Under the pieces are notes generated by a model. That model was not told the DNA's origin, did no database searches, and saw only the letters and a program-made list of their open reading frames with translations. From positions 160,853 to 224,852 of the forward strand of contig NZ_QAJL01000005.1 in NCBI RefSeq assembly GCF_003852525.1: DNA of 64,000 nucleotides, in the 5' to 3' direction. The DNA is from Pedobacter sp. KBW06 (GTDB lineage Bacteria > Bacteroidota > Bacteroidia > Sphingobacteriales > Sphingobacteriaceae). Of the stretch, positions 34,868 to 43,135 are shown piece by piece. A program made the translations under genes and the position numbers. Position 1 is the first letter of the stretch. Each line of letters begins with the position of its first letter.

Positions 34868-36361
34868 TTATTTTAATAGCTCTTCCAGCACTTTTTTCCC
34901 ATTTGCGTTCTTTGGATTAAGTGCCATAGATTTTTGATACATTTTTATGGCATCCTGCTTCTTTCCGAATTTCAGGAGTACCTCTCCATAACTGTCGTAC
35001 ACATTCCAGCTCCCTGGAAAAAGCCGGGTATTTTCTCCAAATGCAATTTCTGCTTCCGCGGCTCTGTTGTTCATCAGAAAGGCATAGCCCATGGAGTTCA
35101 TTTCGTCTTCATTCAGATAGTAGTTCAAAGTGTCGGTTTTTACCTTTTTCGCAGCCTGGTCAGCGGCTTTCTTTCCATGCGCTGCCAGAGCGATTCCATA
35201 GAATTTAGCGCCACTTTTCTTAGGCTTTTCAACTTGTTCTCCATTTAGGATTTTCAAAGCCATATCTGCGAGTGGAACTACATTGTTGGCATTGTTGTCA
35301 AAAATGATGATGGTTTGATGTTTGGTCAGATTTCTAAGCAGCATGGTACGCCCCCCGGGAAGGCCGCCATCGTGTTTAACAATTTCTCCCAGGGAAGTAT
35401 CTTCATTGGTAATCCATCCTAAGGCATAACGCTGGATATTATGTGTGCCGTTACTGAGCTTGACAGGTGTAAAGGCCTCTTTTAGTGTAGCAGGATTAAG
35501 TAAACTGCCATTATATAGTGCCTGATCATATTTCAACAAATCATGGGTAGTACTGATCAAATCACCATGACCCTGAAAATTAAACCGGTTCGCGATCTGG
35601 AACTCAGATGCAGTATCTACCAGCTGTACTTTATCGGAATAGGCATATTTGAAGCTGTATCTTTTGGAAAGGTTTTTATCTTCTCTTTTGAAAAAGTCGG
35701 ACAGGGAAGTGTTTGTCATTCCGGCAGGACCAAAAATATTTGCCTGGAGATACGAGCCAAATGAACCGCCTGAAATCTTTTCTACGATCAGGGCAAGAAT
35801 GTTGTAATTGACATTGTTGTAGGTAAAATCTTCACCGGGTTTAAATACCAGCTGTATTTTTTGGGAAACGGATGCGGGAATGAGGTCTTTATTGGTAAAT
35901 ACCGTATCGGGATTTTTGGGGATCAGTGGAAAAAAAAGCATATCATAGTTCGGCAGGCCCGAAGTATGCGATAACAACTGCCTGATGGTTATTTCAGGAT
36001 ATGGGAACTCAGGCAGGTATTTTGTAACCCGGTCTTCCAGCTGCAGCTTCCCTTGTTGTTTTAATTGTAAGATCGCTGTAGAAGTAATGGTTTTGGTAAT
36101 GGAAGCAATCGGTAAGGAGGTTTGAACCGTATTGTTTTTCTTATTGGAGACATCGGCGTAACCAAAAGATTTTTCGTAAACCACATTTCCATTTTCTGCG
36201 ACCAGGACATTCCCGCTAAATTGCCCGTTCTGCGATAAGGTGGAAAAGAACTGGTCTAAATTGCCTTGTCTGCGTTGTGCATCGACATTTTTTACACCAA
36301 TAGACAACAGGAAGAACAGGCAGATTTTTTGTTTTATTAAGCTATTTTTAATTAATTCCAT
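34868..36361 (-). CDS. serine hydrolase, class C beta-lactamase fold, with C-terminal TPR
   Basis: 497 residues with a signal peptide (KICLFFLLSIGVKNVDAQ). Beta-lactamase-fold domain at about 33-390: SxxK nucleophile SITK at residues 87-90, YNN in FTYNNVNYN as the Tyr-x-Asn motif, and HDGGLPGG as the third motif. The C-terminal part (about 430-497) reads as TPR helices (FLMNNRAAEAEIAFGENTRL, KKQDAIKMYQKSMALNPKN). Such secreted proteins are usually esterases or D-amino peptidases rather than antibiotic resistance enzymes. An exact TAnnTTTG element on the minus strand lies at 36417-36410. Confidence 0.88.
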   Translation of the reverse strand: MELIKNSLIKQKICLFFLLSIGVKNVDAQRRQGNLDQFFSTLSQNGQFSGNVLVAENGNVVYEKSFGYADVSNKKNNTVQTSLPIASITKTITSTAILQLKQQGKLQLEDRVTKYLPEFPYPEITIRQLLSHTSGLPNYDMLFFPLIPKNPDTVFTNKDLIPASVSQKIQLVFKPGEDFTYNNVNYNILALIVEKISGGSFGSYLQANIFGPAGMTNTSLSDFFKREDKNLSKRYSFKYAYSDKVQLVDTASEFQIANRFNFQGHGDLISTTHDLLKYDQALYNGSLLNPATLKEAFTPVKLSNGTHNIQRYALGWITNEDTSLGEIVKHDGGLPGGRTMLLRNLTKHQTIIIFDNNANNVVPLADMALKILNGEQVEKPKKSGAKFYGIALAAHGKKAADQAAKKVKTDTLNYYLNEDEMNSMGYAFLMNNRAAEAEIAFGENTRLFPGSWNVYDSYGEVLLKFGKKQDAIKMYQKSMALNPKNANGKKVLEELLK

Positions 36362-36409
36362 AAATGTAAATTGGCATATTCCGGATTCGAAATCTTACCT
36401 TGTCCCTTC

Positions 36410-36417
36410 CAAATTTA
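36410..36417 (-). promoter_or_regulatory. -7 promoter element of the serine hydrolase gene
   Basis: On the minus strand this reads TAAATTTG, an exact TAnnTTTG match, about 50 bases upstream of the start codon at 36361. Confidence 0.4.
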
Positions 36418-36438
36418 CAGAATGATAATGCAACCCAA

Positions 36439-37233
36439 ATGGCTATAAATAACCATCAAAATACGCCGCAGATACGTGAATTGCTTGATATAAAACTGTT
36501 TTCTCAGCCTTTTTCTGATTTTTCCCAATCTGAGCTGCAGCTTGAGGATTGCAAGTCGATTGCCAGGCTTTATGCAAAACTTGAAAATACCATCAGTGTA
36601 CTTAGTGATATGGAGGCCCGAAAAAGCTATATCTATCCTGGTGGACTTGCCCTGCAGCTTGGTTTTGCACCCAGTCAGACGGAGATTAATTCCATCTGGG
36701 AAGATGAATTGCTGGGCCGGGTGCATCCGGAAGACCTTCAAAAGAAGTACCGTCTCGAATTTAATTTCTTTAAATTGATCAAGTCTGTGGAGTTGAATGA
36801 GCGCCTTAATTACAGCCTGATTACCAGACTGAGGATAAGGAACAACGAAAACAAATACCAGTTGGTCAGACATCGTTTGCTGTACCTGAGCAGTACCGAA
36901 CAGGGAAATGTCTGGCTGGCCCTTTGCCTGTACAATATGGTATATGATCATCCTGGATTTGATGTCCCCGATGGAGTTATCATCAACACCAGCACAGGGG
37001 AAATTATAGATAGCGAGCAGGGACGGTTCGAAGAGATCCTGTCGGCAAGGGAAGGACAAATCCTTCAGCTCATCAACCTCGGACAGAGAAGTAAAGAAAT
37101 CGCCGATAAACTGTCCTTAAGTATTCATACGGTAAACAGACACCGACAGAATATTTTTCTGAAGCTGAATGTCAGCAACGCAATGGAAGCCTGCCGGGTT
37201 GCGAAGGCTACAGGCTTATTACATCACCCATAG
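36439..37233 (+). CDS. LuxR-type helix-turn-helix regulator with PAS-like N-terminal domain
   Basis: 264 residues from the ATG at 36439; the frame opens 13 codons earlier with TTG. The C-terminal 65 residues form a LuxR/NarL DNA-binding domain (SAREGQILQLINLGQRSKEIADKLSLSIHTVNRHRQNIFLKLNV). The N-terminal 190 residues have a PAS-like alpha/beta pattern (EDELLGRVHPEDLQKKYRLEFNFFKLI; WLALCLYNMVYDHPGFDVPDGVI) that may bind a small ligand. There is no receiver domain. It is followed 17 bases later by a methyltransferase gene, so the two are probably co-transcribed. Confidence 0.9.
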   Translation: MAINNHQNTPQIRELLDIKLFSQPFSDFSQSELQLEDCKSIARLYAKLENTISVLSDMEARKSYIYPGGLALQLGFAPSQTEINSIWEDELLGRVHPEDLQKKYRLEFNFFKLIKSVELNERLNYSLITRLRIRNNENKYQLVRHRLLYLSSTEQGNVWLALCLYNMVYDHPGFDVPDGVIINTSTGEIIDSEQGRFEEILSAREGQILQLINLGQRSKEIADKLSLSIHTVNRHRQNIFLKLNVSNAMEACRVAKATGLLHHP

Positions 37234-37250
37234 TTGAACATACATACGTT

Positions 37251-37859
37251 ATGAATGAATCACTCCGCCAGCAGTTTGGCAATATAGATATCTATTTATT
37301 TGATCAGTTGTTAAAAGGAACATATGATGACTGTCAGTCTGTATTGGATGCAGGATGTGGACAGGGTAGGAATGTTGCCTACTTTTTGCAGTCCGGATAC
37401 CAGGTGTATGGTGTTGACTCGTCTGTAGACAACATCACGGCAATCAAACAGCTGGCAGCATCTTTTTCTTCCAGCTCCCCACAGGAAAATTTCAGCGTTG
37501 CTCTGGTGGAAAATCTGCCATTTGACGATGAAAAGTTTGATCTCGTGATCAGTAGTGCAGTACTCCATTTTGCCGATAATGCCGGGCATTTCGGGGAGAT
37601 GCTCAACTCTATGTGGCGGGTAATCCGTCCTGGAGGTTATCTGTTCTGTCGTCTGGCGTCGGATATTGGCATTGAGAACCTGGTAAGATCAATTGGAAAC
37701 GGAAGGTATCTTCTGCCAGACGGATCTGAACGTTTCCTGGTCAATCAGGAAATGTTGCTCAGCATGACCAGCGAGCTGGGGGCGAGCCTGCATGAGCCAA
37801 TCAAAACTACCAATGTTCAGAATCTGCGGTCAATGACCACCTGGTGCCTGCAAAAATAA
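37251..37859 (+). CDS. class I SAM-dependent methyltransferase
   Basis: 202 residues of the Methyltransf_11 type: SAM-binding motif I VLDAGCGQGRNVAYFL at about 29-44, acidic residue in VYGVDSS, motif FDLVISSAVLHFAD, then VIRPGGYLFCR. Soluble and cytoplasmic. Linked to the LuxR regulator upstream. Substrate unknown. Its last codons (RSMTTW) recur as an 18-base perfect match at 39294-39311, outside any gene. Confidence 0.9.
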   Translation: MNESLRQQFGNIDIYLFDQLLKGTYDDCQSVLDAGCGQGRNVAYFLQSGYQVYGVDSSVDNITAIKQLAASFSSSSPQENFSVALVENLPFDDEKFDLVISSAVLHFADNAGHFGEMLNSMWRVIRPGGYLFCRLASDIGIENLVRSIGNGRYLLPDGSERFLVNQEMLLSMTSELGASLHEPIKTTNVQNLRSMTTWCLQK

Positions 37860-37948
37860 GAGAACTTTTTCCTGTATTGATAAACACCGGAGTCGCATCT
37901 TAAACGTTTGAATTACAATATTTTGTAACTACTCGTACCAGTGACTTT

Positions 37949-37992
37949 AAATACTCGTACTCATTTTTTTAAACAAAAGGGTTCGAGTATTT
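37949..37992 (+). promoter_or_regulatory. conserved inverted repeat upstream of serine hydrolase A
   Basis: AAATACTCG (37949-37957) and CGAGTATTT (37984-37992) form an inverted repeat with a 26-base spacer; ACTCGTAC motifs also occur directly at about 37931 and 37953. The same pattern is kept in copy B (41843-41886), which suggests a shared regulator site. A near-consensus -7 (CATATTTG) follows. Confidence 0.4.
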
Positions 37993-38066
37993 TTACTCGG
38001 TCGCGCAGCATTGATGTCTTCCACATATTTGTATCGAAATAACTATCAACATAAAAATTCGATATC

Positions 38067-39125
38067 ATGAAAACTTCATTTAAATTTCTCGCAGCACTAT
38101 TATTAATTAGCAACGTTTCTTTTGGACAAGATATCAGTAACAAGATTGATTCAATAATAAAGGATCAGCGTCAAAAAAATCCTAACGTAGGAATCAGCGT
38201 TGGTTTCATCAAAAATAATGAAGAACACTATATCGCATATGGTAAGTTGAATGCAGAAAGTCAAACTGCTATCGATAAAAATTCCGTATTCGAAATTGCA
38301 TCGATCACCAAAGTGCTGACCTCAAATTTAATTGCCCAGGCTGTTCTTGATCATAAAATAAAAACAGATGATTACATCGATAACTTCCTTCCTAAAGCGT
38401 ATGTATTACATGAAAATCTTAAAAACAAAATAAAGATTTCAGATCTCGCCTCTCATCAGTCTGGTTTGCCTGATCTGGATTTTGCAAAGTTGCTTGCAGC
38501 GGATCCTAAACAACCTATGAGCAGTGTAACTCAGGAAACACTGACTGCGATGGTCAACAATTGCACTGAGCTTAAGGATTATGGAAAATATCGTTATTCT
38601 ACGATTGGATTTGTTTTGCTTGGACAGATACTGGAAAAAGTGTACGGCAAGAGTTACGATGAAATTATCAGAGCCAAAATAATAACGCCATTACGTATGA
38701 AAAATACGCTGACAAAAGATTTCAATGTAAAAAACAGGACAACTAGCCATGGCCGAAACGGCGATGTTCTGGAATTCATGAACTGGCATATTACTGCCCC
38801 TGCCGGATTGGTGAAATCTAGTGCTGCCGACATGGTTATGTATCTGAAAGCGGTCCTAAACAAAGATGTTGCAATTGGTAAAGCGTCGATGATTACGGAA
38901 AAGATCTACTATAAATATGAAAATAGAGAATTGGGATTAGGAATCAACATAATAACAGATGATCAGAAGACAAGTTATATCAAATCAGGAGATACTATGG
39001 GACAATGTTCGATGATCGCTTACAATAGAGCTAAAAATTGGGGTCTGATCATATTAATAGACAATAACAACTCCAAAATGAGAAATACCATCTTGAATGA
39101 AATCTTAGAGCTGGCCTCGAAATAA
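38067..39125 (+). CDS. secreted serine hydrolase (beta-lactamase-fold), copy A
   Basis: 352 residues with a signal peptide (FKFLAALLLISNVSFGQD). SxxK motif SITK at 79-82, Tyr motif in KYRYSTIG (Ser-Thr in place of Ser-Asn), and IKSGDTMG as the third motif. About 310 of 352 residues are identical by eye to copy B at 41961; differences concentrate in the C-terminal third. The changed Tyr-Ser-Thr motif argues for an esterase or peptidase role rather than beta-lactam hydrolysis. Periplasmic or secreted. It is followed by a strong terminator and so is monocistronic. Confidence 0.9.
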   Translation: MKTSFKFLAALLLISNVSFGQDISNKIDSIIKDQRQKNPNVGISVGFIKNNEEHYIAYGKLNAESQTAIDKNSVFEIASITKVLTSNLIAQAVLDHKIKTDDYIDNFLPKAYVLHENLKNKIKISDLASHQSGLPDLDFAKLLAADPKQPMSSVTQETLTAMVNNCTELKDYGKYRYSTIGFVLLGQILEKVYGKSYDEIIRAKIITPLRMKNTLTKDFNVKNRTTSHGRNGDVLEFMNWHITAPAGLVKSSAADMVMYLKAVLNKDVAIGKASMITEKIYYKYENRELGLGINIITDDQKTSYIKSGDTMGQCSMIAYNRAKNWGLIILIDNNNSKMRNTILNEILELASK

Positions 39126-39156
39126 ATCTCTCCCAAATCCGGTCCAACTCAAGCCG

Positions 39157-39205
39157 AATGCGCCAAGCGCCTCTTTACAAAAAGTAGAGAGGCGCTTGGC
39201 GCATT
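39157..39205 (+). terminator. strong hairpin terminator after serine hydrolase A
   Basis: An 18-bp perfect stem (39157-39174 with 39188-39205; AATGCGCCAAGCGCCTCT and its complement) with a short A-rich loop, followed by TTTGG. A related hairpin follows copy B. Confidence 0.8.
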
Positions 39206-39293
39206 TGGTTGCTGGCTTATTCCGTGGTGTCTTTTTCACCCGGAATGTAAAACTTATGCTGAGCCGCAACGCTTATGCGGAGTCTACAGAAAC

Positions 39294-39311
39294 CGGTCAA
39301 TGACCACCTGG
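39294..39311 (+). repeat. 18-base copy of the methyltransferase 3' end
   Basis: CGGTCAATGACCACCTGG is identical to 37827-37844 inside the methyltransferase gene and stays in a frame that reads RSMTTW. It lies in non-coding DNA between the hydrolase A terminator and the histidine kinase gene, probably a scar of a local duplication. Confidence 0.5.
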
Positions 39312-39349
39312 CTTTTTACTTTTTTTTCTTAAAATTCCAGCTCTAAAAC

Positions 39350-39381
39350 TTGCTTAATATGGCGAAGTATACATAATATTG
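39350..39381 (+). promoter_or_regulatory. candidate promoter of the histidine kinase gene
   Basis: TTG at 39350-39352 and TAATATTG at 39374-39381 (one mismatch to TAnnTTTG) are 21 bases apart, near the usual Bacteroidota -33/-7 spacing, and end 15 bases before the ATG. Confidence 0.35.
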
Positions 39382-39396
39382 TAGCAAGTAAAAGAA

Positions 39397-40614
39397 ATGA
39401 TGTTAAAAGAAGCTTTCCCGGTACCAAAAAATGAGATGCAAAGGTTATTGAACCTATCTGAGCTTGACTTAGATTATTCTGAACTGTTTGATGAGTTTAA
39501 AGACCTGGCCATGCTGGCGGCCAAAGTTGCCGGAACGGATATTTCGCTGATCAACCTCATTGATTCTTATACTACATGGACCATTTCCGGTCATGGACTG
39601 GAAGTAAAACAGACGCCAAGAGAAGAGTCCATGTGTCAGTATACCATTATGGGCCAGCCACAATTTGAAGTTTCAGACCTGTTATTGGATCAGCGATTTG
39701 CACATAAGGATTTTACCAGGGCACCTTTATCGCTCCGGTATTATTTGGGCGTACCAATTACAGGATCGGAAGGTCATCAAATTGGCTCCCTGTGTGTTGT
39801 AGATACGGCGCCTAAAAACCTAAGCCCTGAGAAAATTGAAATGCTGAAAATTATAGCAGATCAGGTCATCAACCGCATTCATACTTACCAGGCCATAAGG
39901 GAACTGGAAGGCCAGGTGAAAAATGCCAACGAAACAAAAAGCAAAGTGGCACATGACATCCGCGGACCACTTGCCGGAATCATTGGTTTGTCCAATATCA
40001 TCGTACAACAGGGAAATGGCAACAACCTCAGTGAAGTGCTGGAATTTATCCAGCTGATCCATAAAAGCAGTAAATCATTGCTGGAGCTGGCCGATGAAAT
40101 TCTCACTGAAGAACAGCAAAGCAAAAAACTTGCAGAAAATGAAGTAAATCTAAGTCTGTTTAAATACAAATTGGAGGATCTTTATGGCGGTCAGGCTAAA
40201 AATAAAGGCATCGCCCTGAAGATCCAACTTAAAGAGGGCAATAACTTATTGCCTTTCCCCAAAAACAAGTTACTGCAGATCACCGGCAATTTGATTTCCA
40301 ATGCAATCAAGTTTACTCCCGAAAGTGGGACGGTAAAAGTTGACCTGAGTTTAATTGAGCAGGAGCAGCAACACCTGCTTGATTTGATGATTTCAGACAG
40401 CGGCGCAGGGATCAGCCAGGAGGCACTCAAACACCTGGAAGAGGGCAGTAATTTAAGTACCAACGGGACCTCCGGAGAAAAAGGATATGGATTCGGACTA
40501 GAGTTGGTGAAGCACCTGGTACAAGGTTTAGGCGGCACTATGGAAATTTACAACCAGACAGGATCAGGAGCATGTTTTAACGTGAAAATACCTTTTCAAA
40601 AATCTTCAGTTTAA
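39397..40614 (+). CDS. GAF-domain sensor histidine kinase
   Basis: 405 residues without membrane segments, so cytoplasmic. GAF domain at about 25-165 (DLAMLAAKVAGTDISLINLI; SMCQYTIMG; YLGVPITGSEGHQIGSLCVVD). HisKA dimerisation helix with the phosphorylated His in KVAHDIRGPLAGIIGLS at about 186. HATPase domain: N box LISNAIKFTPESG, G1 DSGAGIS, G2 GYGFGLELVKHLV. It has no receiver domain, and no response regulator is adjacent. The next gene, 56 bases on, is a membrane-tethered AraC regulator. The GAF ligand is unknown. Confidence 0.92.
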   Translation: MMLKEAFPVPKNEMQRLLNLSELDLDYSELFDEFKDLAMLAAKVAGTDISLINLIDSYTTWTISGHGLEVKQTPREESMCQYTIMGQPQFEVSDLLLDQRFAHKDFTRAPLSLRYYLGVPITGSEGHQIGSLCVVDTAPKNLSPEKIEMLKIIADQVINRIHTYQAIRELEGQVKNANETKSKVAHDIRGPLAGIIGLSNIIVQQGNGNNLSEVLEFIQLIHKSSKSLLELADEILTEEQQSKKLAENEVNLSLFKYKLEDLYGGQAKNKGIALKIQLKEGNNLLPFPKNKLLQITGNLISNAIKFTPESGTVKVDLSLIEQEQQHLLDLMISDSGAGISQEALKHLEEGSNLSTNGTSGEKGYGFGLELVKHLVQGLGGTMEIYNQTGSGACFNVKIPFQKSSV

Positions 40615-40670
40615 ATTGACCTGATAAGTAATAATTGCAAAAATTAGCTAAATTCGCCGCAATCACGCCA

Positions 40671-41822
40671 ATGGATCAAATCAATTTAATACCTGCAATT
40701 GCGGTTGTAACAATTTTCATTTCATTATTCCTTTCATTCTTTTTGCTTACCGTAAAGACAGAATATAAATTAAGTAATCGTCTTTTTGCCTTTTTTCTGA
40801 TTTTAACTGTAATTGATATCAGTGTAAATCTGGGCCATTTCACTGAAGTCTCTTTGAATGTAAGGGTTTTTATCAGCTCAATTTTTTTCTTACAACTGCC
40901 AACTTTTTATTTGTACGTTTTATCCGTCTGCTATACAGATTTTAAGCTGAGACCAATACACTTAGTTCATACGGTTACTTTCTTAACAGCAAACCTGATC
41001 TTATTGCCTCGCTTTTATATGGTCAACCTGGCCGCTAAAATCAGTTTTCTTGAAAAAAGCAGTACCAGACTGGAAATACAGATCAATCATGTACTCATAA
41101 ATATTCAAGTTGTATTTTACCTCATTGCCGCTTTTATGATCTTAAGAAAAGCAAAGAAAATATATCTTGAAAATTATGCAGGAGCAAGCATTCAATCCCT
41201 GAATTGGTTATTTCAGTTTACGATGGCACTCTCCGTCTTTTTTTCTGTTGCGCTGCTAAAGAACATCTTTAAATTTACAGAATACCCTGGTATCTCCGGC
41301 TGGCTGAAAATTCTACTGTTGTTATTTTCACCGGTCATCACCTTCTGGTATTTATATAAAGCATTAAATAATCCAGGTTTATTTAGGAATGTCGATTCTA
41401 AATTAAAGCTGGTAAAGCAGATCATCTACGAAGAAAAAATCTCTGAAGATTTAGCGGCAACTGAGGAAGAATACAATGAAGAGCTCTTGATATTAAAGAA
41501 GTATATGATTGAAGAAAAGCCCTTCCTTAATCCTTCCTTAACAATTCAGGACATCTCCAATGGTGTTAAAATTCCCGTTCGGGATTTATCTGTTTTGATT
41601 AATCACAAGTTAGATCAGCACTTTTATGATTTCATCAATACCTATCGGATAGAACATGCCATGGATCTCTTAAAAGACCTTACAAAAAGTAAGGTGACAA
41701 TTTTAGAAATCCTATATGAAGTAGGTTTTAATTCAAAATCTTCTTTCAATGCAGCTTTCAAAAAACATACTGGAAAAACACCAACTTCCTATCGCAATGA
41801 TCTGTGTAGTAGTACATTGTAA
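40671..41822 (+). CDS. membrane-anchored AraC-family transcriptional regulator
   Basis: 383 residues from the ATG at 40671; a TTG at 40635 opens the frame but falls in the promoter area (TAAATTCG at 40649). The N-terminal 245 residues contain seven membrane helices (IAVVTIFISLFLSFFLLTV ... LLLFSPVITFWYLYKAL). The C-terminal 100 residues are an AraC helix-turn-helix pair (SLTIQDISNGVKIPVRDLSVLINH; KVTILEILYEVGFNSKSSFNAAFKKHTGKTPTSYR). This class senses a signal at the membrane and binds DNA directly. Its stop codon lies exactly where copy B of the duplicated hydrolase segment begins, so it is well placed to regulate that gene. Confidence 0.92.
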   Translation: MDQINLIPAIAVVTIFISLFLSFFLLTVKTEYKLSNRLFAFFLILTVIDISVNLGHFTEVSLNVRVFISSIFFLQLPTFYLYVLSVCYTDFKLRPIHLVHTVTFLTANLILLPRFYMVNLAAKISFLEKSSTRLEIQINHVLINIQVVFYLIAAFMILRKAKKIYLENYAGASIQSLNWLFQFTMALSVFFSVALLKNIFKFTEYPGISGWLKILLLLFSPVITFWYLYKALNNPGLFRNVDSKLKLVKQIIYEEKISEDLAATEEEYNEELLILKKYMIEEKPFLNPSLTIQDISNGVKIPVRDLSVLINHKLDQHFYDFINTYRIEHAMDLLKDLTKSKVTILEILYEVGFNSKSSFNAAFKKHTGKTPTSYRNDLCSSTL

Positions 41823-41842
41823 CTATTCGCACTAGTAGCTTT

Positions 41843-41886
41843 AAATACTCGTACTCATTTTTTCAAACAAAAGGGTGCGAGTATTT
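41843..41886 (+). promoter_or_regulatory. conserved inverted repeat upstream of serine hydrolase B
   Basis: AAATACTCG (41843-41851) and CGAGTATTT (41878-41886), spacing identical to copy A at 37949. Conservation of both arms while nearby bases differ supports a protein-binding site, possibly for the AraC protein just upstream. Confidence 0.4.
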
Positions 41887-41960
41887 TTACTCGGTCGCAC
41901 AGCATTGATGTCTTCCGCATATTTGTATCGAAATAATTATCAACATAAAAATTCGATACC

Positions 41961-43019
41961 ATGAAAACTTCATTTAAATTTCTCGCAGCACTATTATTAA
42001 TCAGCAACGTTTCTTTTGGACAGGACATCACCAACAAGATTGATTCAATAATAAAGGATCATCACCAAAAAAATCCTAACGTGGGGATCAGCGTTGGGTT
42101 TATCAAAAATAATGAAGAACACTATATCGCATATGGTAAGTTGAATGCAGAAAGTCAAACTGCTATCGATAAAAATTCCGTATTCGAAATTGCATCGATC
42201 ACTAAAATTCTGACAGCAAATTTAATTGCCCAGGCGGTTCTTGATCATAAAATAAAAACAGATGATTACATCGACAACTTCCTTCCAAAAGTGTATGTGT
42301 TACATGAAAACCTTAAAAACAAGATAAAGATTTCAGATCTGGGATCTCATCAATCTGGTTTACCTGATCTGGATTTTGCAAAGTTGCTGGCAGTGGATCC
42401 GGAACAACCTATGAGCAGCGTAAATCAGGAAACACTGACTGCGATGGTCAACAATTGTACTGAGCTAAAAGATTATGGAAAATATCGTTATTCTACGATT
42501 GGAATTGTTTTGCTTGGACAGATATTGGAAAACGTATACGGCAAGAGCTACGATGAAATTATCAGAGGCAAAATAATCACGCCATTACGTATGAAAAATA
42601 CGCTGACAAAAGATTTTAATGTAAAAAACAGGACAACTGGCCATACTCCAAATGGCAATGTTCAGGAATTCATGAAATGGCACATGACAGCTCCCGCCGG
42701 ATTGGTGAAATCCAGTGCATCAGATATGGTTAAGTATTTAAAAGCGGTCTTAAACAAAGACCTCACAATAGGTCAAGCTGCTTTAATTACAGAGAAAATC
42801 TACTATAAATTTGAAAATAGGGAATTGGGATTAGGGATAAACATCATGACAGATGATCAGAATACAGATTATATCAAATCCGGAGATACTATGGGACAAT
42901 CTTCAATGATCGGTTACAATAGAGCTAAAAACTGGGGTGTGATCATACTGCTGGATCATCAGAACTCCAAATTGAGAAATGGCATCTTGAAAGGAATCTC
43001 TGAGCTGGCCTCGAAATAA
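41961..43019 (+). CDS. secreted serine hydrolase (beta-lactamase-fold), copy B
   Basis: 352 residues, paralogue of the protein at 38067 without any length change. Signal peptide identical; SITK nucleophile motif at 79-82, KYRYSTIG and IKSGDTMG retained, so it should be catalytically competent in the same way. Divergent positions cluster from about residue 225 to the C-terminus, suggesting different substrate or partner preference. It starts 139 bases after the AraC gene and ends before a hairpin terminator. Confidence 0.9.
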   Translation: MKTSFKFLAALLLISNVSFGQDITNKIDSIIKDHHQKNPNVGISVGFIKNNEEHYIAYGKLNAESQTAIDKNSVFEIASITKILTANLIAQAVLDHKIKTDDYIDNFLPKVYVLHENLKNKIKISDLGSHQSGLPDLDFAKLLAVDPEQPMSSVNQETLTAMVNNCTELKDYGKYRYSTIGIVLLGQILENVYGKSYDEIIRGKIITPLRMKNTLTKDFNVKNRTTGHTPNGNVQEFMKWHMTAPAGLVKSSASDMVKYLKAVLNKDLTIGQAALITEKIYYKFENRELGLGINIMTDDQNTDYIKSGDTMGQSSMIGYNRAKNWGVIILLDHQNSKLRNGILKGISELASK

Positions 43020-43051
43020 ATACAGCTTCCGGACAGGATCCAACTCAGGCC

Positions 43052-43103
43052 AATGCACAAAGCGCCTCTTTACCATACGTAAAGAGGCGCTTTGTGTGCA
43101 TTT
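43052..43103 (+). terminator. hairpin terminator after serine hydrolase B
   Basis: AATGCAC-AAAGCGCCTCTTTA (from 43052) pairs with TAAAGAGGCGCTTT-GTGTGCATT (to 43103), the counterpart of the hairpin after copy A, with T residues behind it. Confidence 0.75.
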
Positions 43104-43109
43104 GATGCA

Positions 43110-43117
43110 TATATTTG
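43110..43117 (+). promoter_or_regulatory. -7 promoter element of the WYL regulator gene
   Basis: TATATTTG, an exact TAnnTTTG match, 19 bases before the ATG at 43136, immediately downstream of the preceding terminator. Confidence 0.45.
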
Positions 43118-43135
43118 TAACCGGAGAGTTAAGCA

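Larger units (their letters stand above)
37924..39205 (+). repeat. duplicated segment, copy A (control region, serine hydrolase, terminator)
   Basis: This segment matches 41818-43103 at high identity. Up to the stop codon the two copies have the same length (1202 bases) with no indel. Similarity covers about 140 bases of upstream sequence, the complete hydrolase gene and, more weakly, the terminator hairpin. Confidence 0.9.
41818..43103 (+). repeat. duplicated segment, copy B
   Basis: Second copy of 37924-39205; the match begins at the stop codon of the AraC gene and runs through the control region and the hydrolase gene to the terminator hairpin. Confidence 0.9.

Noticed and set aside
38067..43019. 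Beta-lactam resistance genes
   Set aside because: The SxxK motif is present but the Tyr-x-Asn motif reads Tyr-Ser-Thr and the signal and family type fit esterase or peptidase-like serine hydrolases; no resistance claim is justified.
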